Shown: positions 1-9,857, numbered from the stretch's first letter. The stretch is DNA of 64,000 nt from Bacillus massilioanorexius (GCF_902374955.1 NZ_CABKRX010000031.1:1-64000); one strand, 5' to 3'. Made by a program: numbers and translations. Notes: a model not told the origin generated them from the letters alone.

Positions 1-15
1 GCCTCCTCTTGTCAA

Positions 16-846
16 TTAAAAATATACAACGTAAATAACGATTACTAATATGATTCGATAAACCGCAAAAGGTATTAATTTAATTTTATCTATTAATTTC
101 AAGAAGAAGCGAATTGAAATGAGAGCGAACACAAATGCACTAATAAATCCAGCAATAAAAAATGGAAGAGCATCTAGCGAAAAATACTGCCAGTTTTTTA
201 TTAATGATAATAAGCTTGCTCCAGCCATAATAGGTACAGCCATAATAAAAGTAAAATCTGCTGCTGCTCGATGACTCATTCCCAGAAGAACCCCTCCTGA
301 TATCGTAGCTCCTGAACGAGAAAAACCTGGCCATAATGATAAACATTGAATAAGCCCTACCGAAAAGGCCTGCTTATATGTTATATCATCAACAGATTGT
401 ATAGTAGGCTTCTTTTTCGAAGATAAATCTGCCGCTATCATTAAAAAGGCACCTACAATGAGCCCGATTAAAACGGTATTTATAGAAAATAAATACTCAT
501 CAATATAATCCTCAAATAATACACCTAAGACGCCTGCTGGAATTAAACCCACTATTACATGTGTAAGCTTCAATCTATTTTTGTTTTGATTTCTGTTAGC
601 ATCTTTACGATTTAACCCTAACAGATTAATAAATCGACTTCTAAATACTACAACGACAGCTAATATAGAACCAAGCTGTATTACTACTTTAAATGTATTA
701 GCTACATATTTCGTTAAGAAATCTACAGACTTTAGCCACATATCATCCACTAAAATCATATGACCAGTAGAAGATACAGGAGCAAACTCTGTTAATCCTT
801 CAACCATCCCTAATATTATTGCCTTAATAAGCATAATAAAATCCAT
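16..846 (-). CDS. uppP: Undecaprenyl-diphosphatase (BacA/UppP family)
   Basis: Integral membrane phosphatase that converts undecaprenyl diphosphate to the monophosphate, recycling the lipid carrier for cell-wall synthesis; overexpression of the family gives bacitracin tolerance. The 276-residue length matches the family. Both signature stretches are visible: the EGLTEF..SSTGH segment near residue 17 and the PGFSRSGATI segment near residue 172, which form the active site. Multiple hydrophobic helices span the protein. The ATG at 846 is preceded by a GGGGG run at good spacing. A GAGGAGG-like sequence just after the stop (positions 1-10) suggests that another minus-strand gene follows outside the window. 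Confidence 0.95.
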   Translation of the reverse strand: MDFIMLIKAIILGMVEGLTEFAPVSSTGHMILVDDMWLKSVDFLTKYVANTFKVVIQLGSILAVVVVFRSRFINLLGLNRKDANRNQNKNRLKLTHVIVGLIPAGVLGVLFEDYIDEYLFSINTVLIGLIVGAFLMIAADLSSKKKPTIQSVDDITYKQAFSVGLIQCLSLWPGFSRSGATISGGVLLGMSHRAAADFTFIMAVPIMAGASLLSLIKNWQYFSLDALPFFIAGFISAFVFALISIRFFLKLIDKIKLIPFAVYRIILVIVIYVVYF

Positions 847-1224
847 TTATAATTCCCCCGTTATATATGTACAGTTTCAAATCTACTTTTTAGCTTCTCC
901 ATCCAATAGTCACCTAATACTATAGCTTAAAGATAGAGACCATGAAATATTTAAAACAGAAAATTAATATAAATTTTACAATTATAGCGTATACAGATCC
1001 AAGCCTAGCATTTATTCTTAATACAATGTGAATTATAGAGTTTTTTTATAAATTTATCTATAACAAATAATGCATATAAGTTCTAGGATGCTCGTATTTT
1101 GATGAAATATCGCACCTCATGATTCATCAACCAACCGTTTTAATCTATGGTTTTAATTCACAGAACTAAAAAAACAACAAAGCTTTTAGAAACAAACCAT
1201 AATTGAAGTCAACATTTCATGCAC
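847..1224. other. Intergenic region, no gene seen
   Basis: This AT-rich stretch holds the leader of uppP. No open frame with a plausible start and ribosome binding site was found on either strand. Confidence 0.6.
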
Positions 1225-1266
1225 AAAAAAAGAATGTCTACAGAAGCATAGCTTTCGAGACATTCT
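1225..1266 (-). terminator. Intrinsic terminator of the NADH dehydrogenase operon
   Basis: Inverted repeat AGAATGTCT / AGACATTCT (1231-1239 and 1258-1266) followed on the minus strand by a run of Ts. It lies just beyond the stop codon of ndh. Confidence 0.8.
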
Positions 1267-1288
1267 TATATATAGTACTATCAAATTA

Positions 1289-2470
1289 TTAATATGCTAA
1301 AGCAAAAAGACCTTTTATATGTGATAAGTAACGAATATTACTTGCTTCTTTCATTAATGTAGCAGGCATACCTTTAAGTGAGTTTGCATTAGCTCCAATT
1401 GAAGCAACAGCATCATTACGTCCAAGACTTGCTAATGTACCTGAGTTAATAGGTGCAAATGCTTCCATTTTGTGTCCTTCTAAATAAGCGTATACATTGT
1501 AGCCAACAAGTTCACCCATTTGCCAAGCATTTTGTGCTGTAGGTGCATATGGACGTCCACCTTCTGGAGGGAAAGCAACAGCACTATCACCCACAACAAA
1601 TACATCTGGATGAGATGTAGATTGTAGGAATTCATTAACTGTAGCACGACCGCGATCTACCTCTATACCTGATTCTCCTACTAATGGGTTACCTTGTACA
1701 CCACCAGTCCAAACAAATGTATTGGCAACAATTTTTTGACCATCTTTCAGGTCAATTTCATTACCTTTTACATTTGTTACAGGAAGACCAGTTAAAAATT
1801 CTACACCACGTGATGCCAAGCTTTCTGTAGCACGTTCAATTAAATGGTCTGGCAATACTGGAAGAATTTTTGGACCTGCTTCTACAAGCTTAATTTTCAA
1901 ATCTGAAAAATCCACGCCGTATTTTTTCGCAATTTTCGGCATATTATCAACGATTTCACCAATTAATTCAACACCAGTTAAACCGCCACCGCCGATTAAA
2001 ATTGTAGCATCTGCTTCATTACCAGTTTTCGCATATTCTGCAATACGACCTTCAATATGCTTATAGATTTTATTAGCATCATTTACTGATTTTAGTACCA
2101 TGCTGTATTCTTGTAATCCTGGAATTCCGAAGTATGCCGTTACACTTCCTAATCCGACAACTAGTGCATCATATGTTAAAGTTGAACCATCAGCTAAACG
2201 AACAAGTTTATCATCCACTGAGAAAGATTCTACTTTTTCAATTTTCAAATCGATATCTTTACCTTTGAATAATTTTTCTAATGGTAAAGAAACGGCTTGT
2301 TCTTTAATTGTTCCGCCAGCAAGACGATGTAGTTCTGTAATAATTTGGTGAGTTGGGAATTGGTTAACAACTGTAACTTTCGCTTGATCTTTGTTTAGAA
2401 ATTCACGAACTTTTAAAGCGGTTAAAAGTCCGCCATAACCTGCTCCTAGTACAACAATATGTTTTGACAT
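1289..2470 (-). CDS. ndh: Type II NADH dehydrogenase (NDH-2)
   Basis: Single-subunit, non-proton-pumping flavoprotein that oxidises NADH and reduces menaquinone at the inner face of the membrane. An N-terminal FAD-binding GAGYGG motif (residues 8-13) is followed by the NAD-binding GGGGLTGVE motif around residue 160 and a third conserved stretch, VFVVGDSA, around residue 290. The 393-residue length equals that of B. subtilis YjlD/Ndh. The start has a GGGGG-type ribosome binding site. It lies 35 bp after a DUF1641 gene, the conserved yjlC-yjlD arrangement. The candidate Rex operator upstream of the pair fits known NADH-responsive control of this operon in B. subtilis. Confidence 0.93.
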   Translation of the reverse strand: MSKHIVVLGAGYGGLLTALKVREFLNKDQAKVTVVNQFPTHQIITELHRLAGGTIKEQAVSLPLEKLFKGKDIDLKIEKVESFSVDDKLVRLADGSTLTYDALVVGLGSVTAYFGIPGLQEYSMVLKSVNDANKIYKHIEGRIAEYAKTGNEADATILIGGGGLTGVELIGEIVDNMPKIAKKYGVDFSDLKIKLVEAGPKILPVLPDHLIERATESLASRGVEFLTGLPVTNVKGNEIDLKDGQKIVANTFVWTGGVQGNPLVGESGIEVDRGRATVNEFLQSTSHPDVFVVGDSAVAFPPEGGRPYAPTAQNAWQMGELVGYNVYAYLEGHKMEAFAPINSGTLASLGRNDAVASIGANANSLKGMPATLMKEASNIRYLSHIKGLFALAY

Positions 2471-2505
2471 AGTTTATCCCCCGTCCTTACTCGTTGAATG
2501 TAAAA

Positions 2506-2946
2506 TTATTTTTGGCTGCTACGTTCTTCAGAAACTTCTAGATAAGCATTGATGAAACGGAATAACTTTTGAGCTTGTGGATCTTTGATTAATTTTAACA
2601 GACCAAAAAGCCCAATTACTTCGTTGCTCTCCGCAGCGCGGTCTTTCGCTTCGATAGCATTTGCGGCAATGTGTTTTACAGAGTCTTTAACAGGGTCGAT
2701 AATATCTGTAATTGCTCCAAAAGTATCTTTCTTTAGTACATCATCTGTCATGACTAATTGCATAAATTCATAAGACTTAGTTAATGTGTTTACCATTTCA
2801 GTTAATTTAGGTAATTGTTCTACCAAAGTAGTCAAGGATTCCTGAACTTCAGGTTGTAATAGCTGATCAAGAACATCGTTTTTTCCTTGATTAGCAGACA
2901 CTTTTACTTCTTGTTCAGAATTTGCTTGTGTGATAATTTCTGTCAT
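2506..2946 (-). CDS. yjlC: DUF1641 protein, YjlC-like
   Basis: Small soluble protein of 146 residues with the DUF1641 pattern (Q..L..L..P.L..M...L and a C-terminal GL..L.KDP..QK..RF segment). Its biochemical role is not established. Genes of this family sit beside NADH dehydrogenase (YjlC) and formate dehydrogenase (YrhD) genes in Bacillus, and both situations occur in this window. It is the first gene of the operon with ndh and has a clear AAAGGAG ribosome binding site. Confidence 0.85.
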   Translation of the reverse strand: MTEIITQANSEQEVKVSANQGKNDVLDQLLQPEVQESLTTLVEQLPKLTEMVNTLTKSYEFMQLVMTDDVLKKDTFGAITDIIDPVKDSVKHIAANAIEAKDRAAESNEVIGLFGLLKLIKDPQAQKLFRFINAYLEVSEERSSQK

Positions 2947-3046
2947 GTCCCATTCTCCTTTACGATAAGCTTTTCGCTTATTTTTGGGAATTAAAGAGGA
3001 ATTCCCATCTCCCGAATGATTCCTTAAAAAACCGCGTTTAAGAATA

Positions 3047-3064
3047 TTGTGAAATTTTATACAA
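3047..3064 (-). promoter_or_regulatory. Candidate Rex operator upstream of yjlC-ndh
   Basis: TTGTGAAATTTTATACAA matches the Rex consensus TTGTGAA-N4-TTCACAA perfectly in one half and partly in the other. It lies about 100 bp before the yjlC start. Rex control of yjlC-ndh is known in B. subtilis; the assignment here is by sequence only. Confidence 0.55.
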
Positions 3065-3409
3065 ATGCAATACTAAAATAATACAATATAATGAATTTTT
3101 TTAAACAATTATGCTCTAAATATCCTACAAATTTTTAAAAAACATTACATACACATATTTTTCAAGCATTAAAGTAATTACGATTAATGGCCACTTTATT
3201 ATAAATTTACCCTACTTTTTTTGAAAACAAACTCAAAAATCCGTTACAATATCACCAGTTTGCACAAGTTCATCAACACTAAGAAGAGAGTGTCTCAAAA
3301 GGCATAATTATGTTGGTTACCAGGAGCAAAAATAATGTAAATCAGCTTTTTATAAAATATAAATACACACAAAAACAAAACATATTCATAAAAAAAAGCT
3401 AGACAAAGT

Positions 3410-3460
3410 GTAGGGGCTGTCTCAAAAGTGATTCATAATCACTTTTGAGACAGCCCCTAC
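3410..3460 (-). terminator. Long perfect hairpin at the 3' end of the DUF1836 gene
   Basis: Perfect inverted repeat with 24-bp arms and a 3-base loop; arms begin GTAGGGGCTGTCTCAAAAGT. The TAG stop of the neighbouring gene lies inside the right arm. On the minus strand a T-rich stretch follows about 20 bases further on. The arms resemble ends of small inverted-repeat elements, and the core CTCAAAAGTGAT recurs elsewhere in the window. Confidence 0.6.
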
Positions 3461-4029
3461 TTTTGTTCACTTAAATCATCTACTATAAGCTCTGCAGCTC
3501 TTCTATAAAAATTACTCATATTAACTAGCGAAGCAAGTAATAATATCTTTTCTAAATAATCCCGATCTGACTCATCGACAGGGAAAGCTTCATTTTTTAC
3601 TTCTTGCACACGTTCATGTACATCCTTTTGAAAGCTTTCTACATTCTTATTATATAAGTTTAAATAACCCTTATATAATTCATCTAATGAAAATTGCTCA
3701 TCTTGCACCTTATGATTAAGCTTCTCTAAAGTATCTTTAATATCTTTTATAGATAAAGCTCCTTTAAGCTGATAAATAAGGCTAATTAATATTAAATGAT
3801 CTTTGGAGTATTTTTTATTTTTGATTGGTACGAAAAGTTTCCCTTTCGCATAATTGTTAATCATTGTTTTCGTTAAGACCTTCTCCTCCTCATTTCTTTT
3901 TGTATCATTAAATTTATTCTCAAATAATTGAATGACCTGATCCATATATAAATCAATTTCTGGCATATCTTCTAAAGATATATTTTTATCTAAATGTAGT
4001 TGTTCAAGATATTCATTTATTCTATCCAT
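3457..4029 (-). CDS. DUF1836 domain protein
   Basis: Cytoplasmic protein of about 190 residues. The N-terminal half carries a likely MerR-like helix-turn-helix region (motif TMINNYAKGKLFVPIKNKKY, around residues 62-81), and the conserved segment YSKDHLILISLIYQLK follows. The function of DUF1836 is unknown; the fold suggests DNA binding. Start chosen at the ATG at 4029, which has GAGG eight bases upstream; an in-frame ATG six bases earlier is too close to it. It is a single gene, divergent from the hemolysin-III gene. Confidence 0.75.
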   Translation of the reverse strand: MDRINEYLEQLHLDKNISLEDMPEIDLYMDQVIQLFENKFNDTKRNEEEKVLTKTMINNYAKGKLFVPIKNKKYSKDHLILISLIYQLKGALSIKDIKDTLEKLNHKVQDEQFSLDELYKGYLNLYNKNVESFQKDVHERVQEVKNEAFPVDESDRDYLEKILLLASLVNMSNFYRRAAELIVDDLSEQK

Positions 4030-4168
4030 GTACATGACCTCAATTTTCAATGTTTAGCTTAATATTATCGTATTCTATCTTTCAAGTAAATGTTGACTAC
4101 ATAACATAATACGTATATCATTATATGTAGTTATTAAAACTACATGATGTTATAAAGGGGTTATTAAT

Positions 4169-4816
4169 ATGAATCAATATATACGAGAACCTATAAATGG
4201 ATTGACACATTTAGCTGGAGCCTTGTTGGCATTCATTGGATTGCTAGCAATGGTTATTAAAGCATCAAGCTCCGGAGCTTCTTCTCTACAAATTGCAGCT
4301 GTAATCATTTTTGGTGTAAGTATGATACTTTTATATTCTGCATCTGCTACCTATCATATGGTTATCGCAAAGGAACGTGTAATCGGTTTTCTCAGAAGAA
4401 TTGATCATTCGATGATCTTTGTATTAATTGCTGGATCATATACTCCCTTTTGTTTGATTAGCTTAAATGGGGTTACCGGTTGGACAATCTTTATTATTAT
4501 CTCCTTAATTGCGATAAGTGGAGTATTATTCAAATTAGTTTGGTTTAAATGTCCAAGATGGTTATCTACTGCTCTTTATATTTTTATGGGATGGATTATT
4601 ATTTTCGCAGCATCACCACTAGCAAAAGCCTTAAGTGTAACAGGTTTGTTTCTGTTAATATTTGGGGGGATATTGTATACTATTGGTGGCATTATATACG
4701 CTGTTAAGCCGAAATTTCTAGAAATGAAACATTTTGGTTTTCATGAAATATTTCATATTTTTATCCTCTTAGGAAGCTTAGCTCATTTCTTAAGTGTTTA
4801 TCTTTATGTACTATAA
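4169..4816 (+). CDS. Hemolysin III / PAQR family membrane protein (YplQ-like)
   Basis: Predicted seven-helix membrane protein of 215 residues. Conserved family motifs are present: the N-terminal REP.N..TH, the S..YH stretch (SASATYHM), RIDHSMIFVLIAGSYTPF, and the C-terminal H..FH.F...GS..H. The conserved His and Asp residues form the putative metal-dependent hydrolase site of the PAQR superfamily. Despite the name, haemolytic activity is not shown for most members. The start follows an AAAGGGG ribosome binding site. Confidence 0.88.
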   Translation: MNQYIREPINGLTHLAGALLAFIGLLAMVIKASSSGASSLQIAAVIIFGVSMILLYSASATYHMVIAKERVIGFLRRIDHSMIFVLIAGSYTPFCLISLNGVTGWTIFIIISLIAISGVLFKLVWFKCPRWLSTALYIFMGWIIIFAASPLAKALSVTGLFLLIFGGILYTIGGIIYAVKPKFLEMKHFGFHEIFHIFILLGSLAHFLSVYLYVL

Positions 4817-5327
4817 AGAATAATAAATTTCTTATTGATCACATACAAAAAAGGGGCCTCTCAAAAGTGATTTTTTGAGGGGAAGGCCGAACTAACAAGG
4901 TGTAGTCAGAAAATAAAGTTTGAATTTATGCCTTTCGCTCCATCCAGCGATTATAAACTATCAAAATTAAAAAAACTTAAACCAGTCTTTTCTAATATGT
5001 CAAAGCTTGAGGAGTGCGTAAGGACATTTTTATCTAGATTATGAAAACAAAGATATAGTCAAGAAATAAAGAGTAACAAAAAAAACAGTGAATACCAAAG
5101 CATATCTATAAGACTATTAATGATAGTGAAAATTCCGCTTTTGAATGATTACGAAGTGGAAATTTTCACATTCACACAAATTTAAAATATTTTTAAAAAA
5201 ACAAAAAAATTATGCATTACAATTACAATGGTAGATTCCATTCATTTTTACATACGTTACAAGGGATTAAAAAAATTTTTCACGACTATATAAGGGAGCA
5301 TTTTTATAGAGTGGAGAGTTGAAAATC
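4817..5327. other. Intergenic region with decayed repeat and a possible gene remnant
   Basis: Begins with a hairpin-prone GGCCTCTCAAAAGTGA...GGGGAAGGCC stretch (about 4855-4890) that shares the CTCAAAAGTGAT core with other intergenic hairpins here. A 38-codon open frame at 4928-5044 has no ribosome binding site and no recognisable family; it may be the remnant of a mobile gene. The rest is AT-rich leader of the chemoreceptor gene. Confidence 0.4.
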
Positions 5328-7073
5328 ATGATTCATTTTGTGCAAAAAAGTTTAAAAAGATCCATATTAGCAGTCATTTTATTAATTATTTTTATTATGT
5401 TCATCGGTAACTTAAGCTTTCTATATAATACTATTGTTGGCTCTGTTTTAGATACTATTCAGGAAAACGGAGAACATGATGCTGAACGTATTGCTTCTGA
5501 AATTGACGCTGAACAATACGAAAAGTTCTTAAAAAATCCAAATGGAAAGGAATATAAAGCACTCGTAGAGCAACTTAATAATGTTCGTAAAAACAATGGA
5601 TTTTTATATGTATATACGCTATCAGCTGATAATAATGAACAACTTACTATAATGGTAGATGGTCAAGATAATCCTAGTCCAGTTGGTTCACCTACAACTG
5701 GAACTAAATTTAAGGATACTGAAGATGCTTTTAACGGAAAAACAAGTAGTAGTGAAGTTACGGAAGATGAAGAGTATGGAGAATATATTTCAACTTTTGC
5801 TCCAATCAAAAATAGCAATGGTACTGTCATTGGGGTAGTAGGGATTGATCAGGACGCGCACGCATTAGAAGAAATAAAAACACTAGTCCTAAAGGAAGAA
5901 TTACCGATTGTAATTATTTCTGTGGTTGTTCTATCTATTATCATTTCAGTGGCTGTTTTCTGGTATCTGACAAAGAGATTGAATCCTCTTAATCACTTAA
6001 TGAGCGCTACAAAATACATAACAAATGGAGAAATATCTAAAGCATGTGGAGTAATGGAACAGAATAATGTGAAAGACAAAAATGAGATTGGAAAGCTATA
6101 TGAAGCCACTAAGAATATGGCTGAAACTATTGAATCATTAATAGGGAAAATGCGTGACATATCCGTTTCCCTTCATGCAAAGGGTACGTATTTAAAAGAA
6201 TCTACAAGTGAATTAAGTGAAGGTGCTGATCAAGTTTCAACTACAATGACTGAGATGGCTTCAGCTGCTGAATCTGAAGCACAACTTGCTTCAGACTTAA
6301 ACGAATTGATGTTGGACTTTACGAGCTTATATCAACAGACAGCCGAACAAGGGAATACCATTGTAGATTCAACACAAAAATTATTAAATGATAGTCACAC
6401 TGGTACTAAATTAATGAACGAATCGAAAGAACAAATGGAGGAAATCTATCAAGTTATCACTAAAGCGGTAGAAGAGGTCAAAATGTTAAATGAGGAAAAT
6501 AAGAAAGTAGCATCGCTTGTAACGATTATTAGTGACATTGCTGACCAAACCAACCTATTGTCTTTAAATGCTTCTATTGAAGCAGCTAGAGCGGGGGAGC
6601 ATGGTAAAGGTTTTGCGGTTGTTGCTGGTGAAGTGGGGAAATTATCTCAAGAAGTATCTTCCTCAGTTAAGGATATTCATTCGATTGTAACGACTGCTAC
6701 AGACAATTCATTAAAAATGGTTGATATTTTAAAGTTTGGTTTAGAAAAAGTATCAAATGGTAGAACGAATTTACATAAAACAGGTGAAACATTTGAGCAT
6801 ATTTCTTCATCACTATCTCATATGAATGAGTTAGCAATAGATATGAGAACACAATTAGCATTGGTAACGGAAAAGGAATCAGATATTAATCAATCCATTA
6901 TGGAACTAGCATCTATTTCAGAGGAAAATGCAGCAAGTATTGAACAGGTATCCGCTTCTGGACAGGAAATTAACGCTTCTGTTCAATCATTGAGCCATCT
7001 TGTAAATGAGTTAAGTACAACAGCAAGTGAATTAAATGAGGTCAGCAATCAATTTAAAACAGAAGAATCTTAA
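5328..7073 (+). CDS. Methyl-accepting chemotaxis protein
   Basis: Membrane chemoreceptor of about 581 residues. A first transmembrane helix (about residues 12-32) is followed by an extracellular Cache-like sensor of about 150 residues, a second helix (about 188-215), a HAMP region and a long signalling coiled coil. The hairpin tip is seen at DQTNLLSLNASIEAARAGEHGKGFAVVAGEVGKLS. Start placed at the ATG at 5328 because GGAGAG lies nine bases upstream; the TTG nine bases earlier directly abuts that site. The ligand cannot be told from the sequence. The CheW-contacting tip is canonical, so it should signal to CheA. Confidence 0.9.
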   Translation: MIHFVQKSLKRSILAVILLIIFIMFIGNLSFLYNTIVGSVLDTIQENGEHDAERIASEIDAEQYEKFLKNPNGKEYKALVEQLNNVRKNNGFLYVYTLSADNNEQLTIMVDGQDNPSPVGSPTTGTKFKDTEDAFNGKTSSSEVTEDEEYGEYISTFAPIKNSNGTVIGVVGIDQDAHALEEIKTLVLKEELPIVIISVVVLSIIISVAVFWYLTKRLNPLNHLMSATKYITNGEISKACGVMEQNNVKDKNEIGKLYEATKNMAETIESLIGKMRDISVSLHAKGTYLKESTSELSEGADQVSTTMTEMASAAESEAQLASDLNELMLDFTSLYQQTAEQGNTIVDSTQKLLNDSHTGTKLMNESKEQMEEIYQVITKAVEEVKMLNEENKKVASLVTIISDIADQTNLLSLNASIEAARAGEHGKGFAVVAGEVGKLSQEVSSSVKDIHSIVTTATDNSLKMVDILKFGLEKVSNGRTNLHKTGETFEHISSSLSHMNELAIDMRTQLALVTEKESDINQSIMELASISEENAASIEQVSASGQEINASVQSLSHLVNELSTTASELNEVSNQFKTEES

Positions 7074-7086
7074 TTGATATATCTAA

Positions 7087-7122
7087 AAAGCGGTATCTTC
7101 TTGTTAAAAGGGATACCGCTTT
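7087..7122 (+). terminator. Terminator after the chemoreceptor gene
   Basis: Inverted repeat AAAGCGGTATC / GATACCGCTTT just past the stop codon. The following TTTAATCACTTTTGAGAGG carries the recurrent CACTTTTGAGA core. Confidence 0.7.
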
Positions 7123-7231
7123 AATCACTTTTGAGAGGTCCCAACGCCTTATCAGCTTTTTTTGAAAATATATAATGTTTTTATGTGTACTTTAATTTTC
7201 TAAAAAGCTGATGTTACTGAGTAAGCTCTCT

Positions 7232-8017
7232 TTATTTTAGCTCTTCTAAGATTGTATATAACTCTTCCAAATGTTTAATTTCATAAGTTGGAATAACTTC
7301 ATTTCGTTCCTTATTATGACGATTAATCCAAACGGACTTCATGCCAGCACGTGATGCCCCTAAAATATCTGTCATCAAATTATCCCCAACCATAATTGCT
7401 TCATCTTTGCTAACATTCATTAAATTAAGTGCATGTTCAAAAATACTAACGTCTGGCTTTCCTTTTCCAAATGCTCCTGAAATAACTATTTGATCGAAAT
7501 ATGGACCAATTTCAGGCGTAATTTCAAGCTTAGTATTTTGTAATTCTGGAGAACCATTTGTTAATAATAACAATGCATACTTTTCTTTCAATTTATCTAA
7601 AACCTGGAATGTTTCTTCATAAACAAAGGGATGAAGTTTTCTTTCAAGAGGAAATCTTTCAGCTAGTTCTTCACCAAATTCCTGATCATCAATTCCTAGT
7701 TTTTTTAATCCATTTATCCAAGCATCTTTTCGATACCCTGGAACAATCTCTTTCATTTTATTAAACTCTAATCCTTCATCTCCAAAATTCCCCCATAAAC
7801 CTTCAAAAGGATTAATTCCTATCATTTTTGTAAAATCATATGTTTCATATGCAGAATAAAGAGCTTGTGCTGCTTCACGTACAGCCTCCTCTAATTCACT
7901 TGCATCTACATCATATTTCTCCGAAGCATACTCACAAGTGGCTCGAAAAGCCTCACTTATACTCTTATGATCCCAAAGTAACGTATCATCTAAATCAAAA
8001 AAAACAGCTTTAATCAC
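7232..8017 (-). CDS. HAD-family hydrolase (YfnB/YjjG-like)
   Basis: Cytoplasmic phosphatase of the haloacid dehalogenase superfamily, probably acting on a small phosphorylated metabolite such as a nucleotide. All motifs are visible: motif I DLDDT near the N-terminus, motif II LLTNGSPE around residue 155, the lysine of GKGKPD, and motif IV MVGDNLMTD around residue 217. A helical cap lies between motifs I and II. Start placed at the GTG at 8017 (GGGAG nine bases upstream); the TTG nine bases earlier abuts that site. Convergent with the chemoreceptor gene. Confidence 0.87.
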   Translation of the reverse strand: MIKAVFFDLDDTLLWDHKSISEAFRATCEYASEKYDVDASELEEAVREAAQALYSAYETYDFTKMIGINPFEGLWGNFGDEGLEFNKMKEIVPGYRKDAWINGLKKLGIDDQEFGEELAERFPLERKLHPFVYEETFQVLDKLKEKYALLLLTNGSPELQNTKLEITPEIGPYFDQIVISGAFGKGKPDVSIFEHALNLMNVSKDEAIMVGDNLMTDILGASRAGMKSVWINRHNKERNEVIPTYEIKHLEELYTILEELK

Positions 8018-8464
8018 ATCATCCAACTCCCATTTTTGTCGATAATATTATCATACACACAATAGTTTTTAGTGGAAAGGAAGAAATGACAGATCATTCA
8101 ATAAATATCTAATTCTTAATCTATTCAAAAAAATAAAAATTCAATGAAAAGGAAGATAATGAATCCCTTCTAACATCCTAAAAAGATTCTGAAGGATGAT
8201 TACATCTAAACTTTCTACACTACTTGTTACTTGAAAACAACCTAAAATAATTCTTAAAATTACCACTAGTGAATACTTAGTAGATTAGCATGTTTATGCT
8301 AAAATCATATTAAACACAATAAAAAAACAGGTATTTTTATTACATTCACCCTTTACTAGAAATAACTAAGACAGTATTTGCAAATGACAAAGAAGATTAC
8401 ACAGATCACAATTCTGTTCAAATAATGGATTATGATTTATCGCAATGTGGAGGTCATATAATTA
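8018..8464. other. Intergenic region before ogt
   Basis: No intact gene. In the frame ending near 8460 a short open stretch reads MDYDLSQCGGHIIN, faintly reminiscent of the CGGTH motif of alanyl-tRNA editing proteins, but it has no start and is too short to call. Confidence 0.35.
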
Positions 8465-8926
8465 ATGAAAAATATTTTTTTCTATCAAACAGACATTGGG
8501 AAAATAGGAATTGAGGAAAACGGAACAGCTATTACTCGTGTCTATTTTCAAGATGAAGAAATTCCTCAAGATGTGACCATAGTTGAAACTGAATTATTAA
8601 AAGAAGCAGGAAGACAATTACACAACTATTTTTCTGGAAAACAAACAAACTTTACATTACCTCTATCTCCAAATGGTACAGAATTTATGAAAAATGTTTG
8701 GAATAGTCTTTATACGATACCTTATGGAGAAACGCGAAGTTACAAACAAATAGCCGAAAGTATCAATAACCCTAAGGCTATGAGAGCAGTCGGAATGGCC
8801 AATAACCGAAATCCAATTCCTATTTTTATCCCTTGTCATCGAGTGATTGGAGCAAACGGTAAACTTGTTGGCTATGGTGGTGGCTTGCATATTAAAGAGT
8901 ACCTATTAAAGATAGAAAGTAAATAA
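8465..8926 (+). CDS. ogt: Methylated-DNA--protein-cysteine methyltransferase
   Basis: Suicide DNA-repair protein that transfers the alkyl group of O6-alkylguanine to its own cysteine. The active-site motif IPCHRVIG is present around residue 120, with the upstream helix-turn-helix region (YGETRSYKQIA...NPKAMRAVGMANNRNP) that places DNA. The length of 153 residues is that of short Ogt proteins lacking an Ada domain. Ribosome binding site GGAGGT at 10-base spacing. A TetR regulator follows 40 bp downstream on the same strand, possibly cotranscribed. Confidence 0.93.
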   Translation: MKNIFFYQTDIGKIGIEENGTAITRVYFQDEEIPQDVTIVETELLKEAGRQLHNYFSGKQTNFTLPLSPNGTEFMKNVWNSLYTIPYGETRSYKQIAESINNPKAMRAVGMANNRNPIPIFIPCHRVIGANGKLVGYGGGLHIKEYLLKIESK

Positions 8927-8965
8927 GACAAGATACTATTATTTTCGTATAGAAGGTGCATACCT

Positions 8966-9562
8966 ATGAATACTGAGCAAAGAATTATTGAAGAAGGAAA
9001 AAAACTAATCGAAATATATGGATTTCGTAAATTTACTATGGATGAATTAGCCCAAAATTTACGAATCAGTAAACGAACAATCTATTTACACTACAAAAAT
9101 AAAAATGAATTAATTAGCTCTATATGTGATTCAATCATTGCTACTGATTTAGAAGAGATGAAAACAATCATCAACCAAAAAGACGATTATGTAGAAAAAT
9201 TACGTGCTGTATTTTTTCTATATAACATTAAAATGTTAAGAAAAAAATATCTTAATGAATTAAGAAAATTTTTCCCACATGATTGGGAAAAATTTAGAGC
9301 ATTCAGTGAGAATCGAAGAGACTATGTTAGACAAATTTACAGAGAAGGAGTAGAAAAAGGAATATTTATCAAAAAATGTCCACAGATTCCTGGTACTCCT
9401 ACCACAATAAATGAAGATCAAACAGTAGAACTATTAATTTTCATATTAACCTCCGTGATTAATCAGGCTTTTGAAACAGAAATGACAGATTATGAGTTTG
9501 ATGTAAATACCATGCTCATTTACTCTTTTGAAATGCTTATTCAAATGTTTATTGTCAATTAA
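8966..9562 (+). CDS. TetR/AcrR family transcriptional regulator
   Basis: Predicted dimeric repressor of 198 residues. The N-terminal TetR helix-turn-helix is clear: MDELAQNLRISKRTIYLHYKNK around residues 25-46. The C-terminal ligand domain is unlike any I can name. Ribosome binding site AGAAGGTG. The target is not evident: ogt is immediately upstream and the MFS carrier at 9858-11117 is convergent. Confidence 0.88.
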   Translation: MNTEQRIIEEGKKLIEIYGFRKFTMDELAQNLRISKRTIYLHYKNKNELISSICDSIIATDLEEMKTIINQKDDYVEKLRAVFFLYNIKMLRKKYLNELRKFFPHDWEKFRAFSENRRDYVRQIYREGVEKGIFIKKCPQIPGTPTTINEDQTVELLIFILTSVINQAFETEMTDYEFDVNTMLIYSFEMLIQMFIVN

Positions 9563-9584
9563 CCAAAATGATACAGTTAAAATA

Positions 9585-9627
9585 AGGACGTTACAAAAGT
9601 AATTAAATATCACTTTTGTAACGTCCT
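9585..9627. terminator. Bidirectional hairpin between tetR and MFS genes
   Basis: Perfect 16-bp inverted repeat AGGACGTTACAAAAGT / ACTTTTGTAACGTCCT with an 11-base loop, just after the TetR stop. It resembles the 3410-3460 hairpin in its inner ACAAAAGT/ACTTTTGT part but differs in the outer arm. Confidence 0.65.
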
Positions 9628-9857
9628 ACGCTTTTAAGATACCCTTCTTAAGCAATCTAAAAAGCTAACCACAATAAGTAATTTCTTCATACTCATTTGC
9701 AGTTAGCTCTTATTTTGCTTAAAAGTATCTATTGAATTTTGATTAAATTGTTCATTCTATATGGTCTCCCATACCCAAACCAAGTTTAATACGAATGGTA
9801 TTTCACCTTCAAAATCCTTAGTTATTTCTATTCGTTAAATATCTATCACAATGACTA

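Noticed and set aside
4928..5044. 38-codon open frame ending FLSRL
   Set aside because: No ribosome binding site and no family resemblance; mentioned only as a possible remnant.
8330..8464. Short open stretch with DYDLSQCGGHIIN resembling an alanyl-tRNA editing (CGGTH) motif
   Set aside because: No start or ribosome binding site, the Thr of the motif is missing, and the frame runs only into the ogt gene; too little to call a pseudogene.
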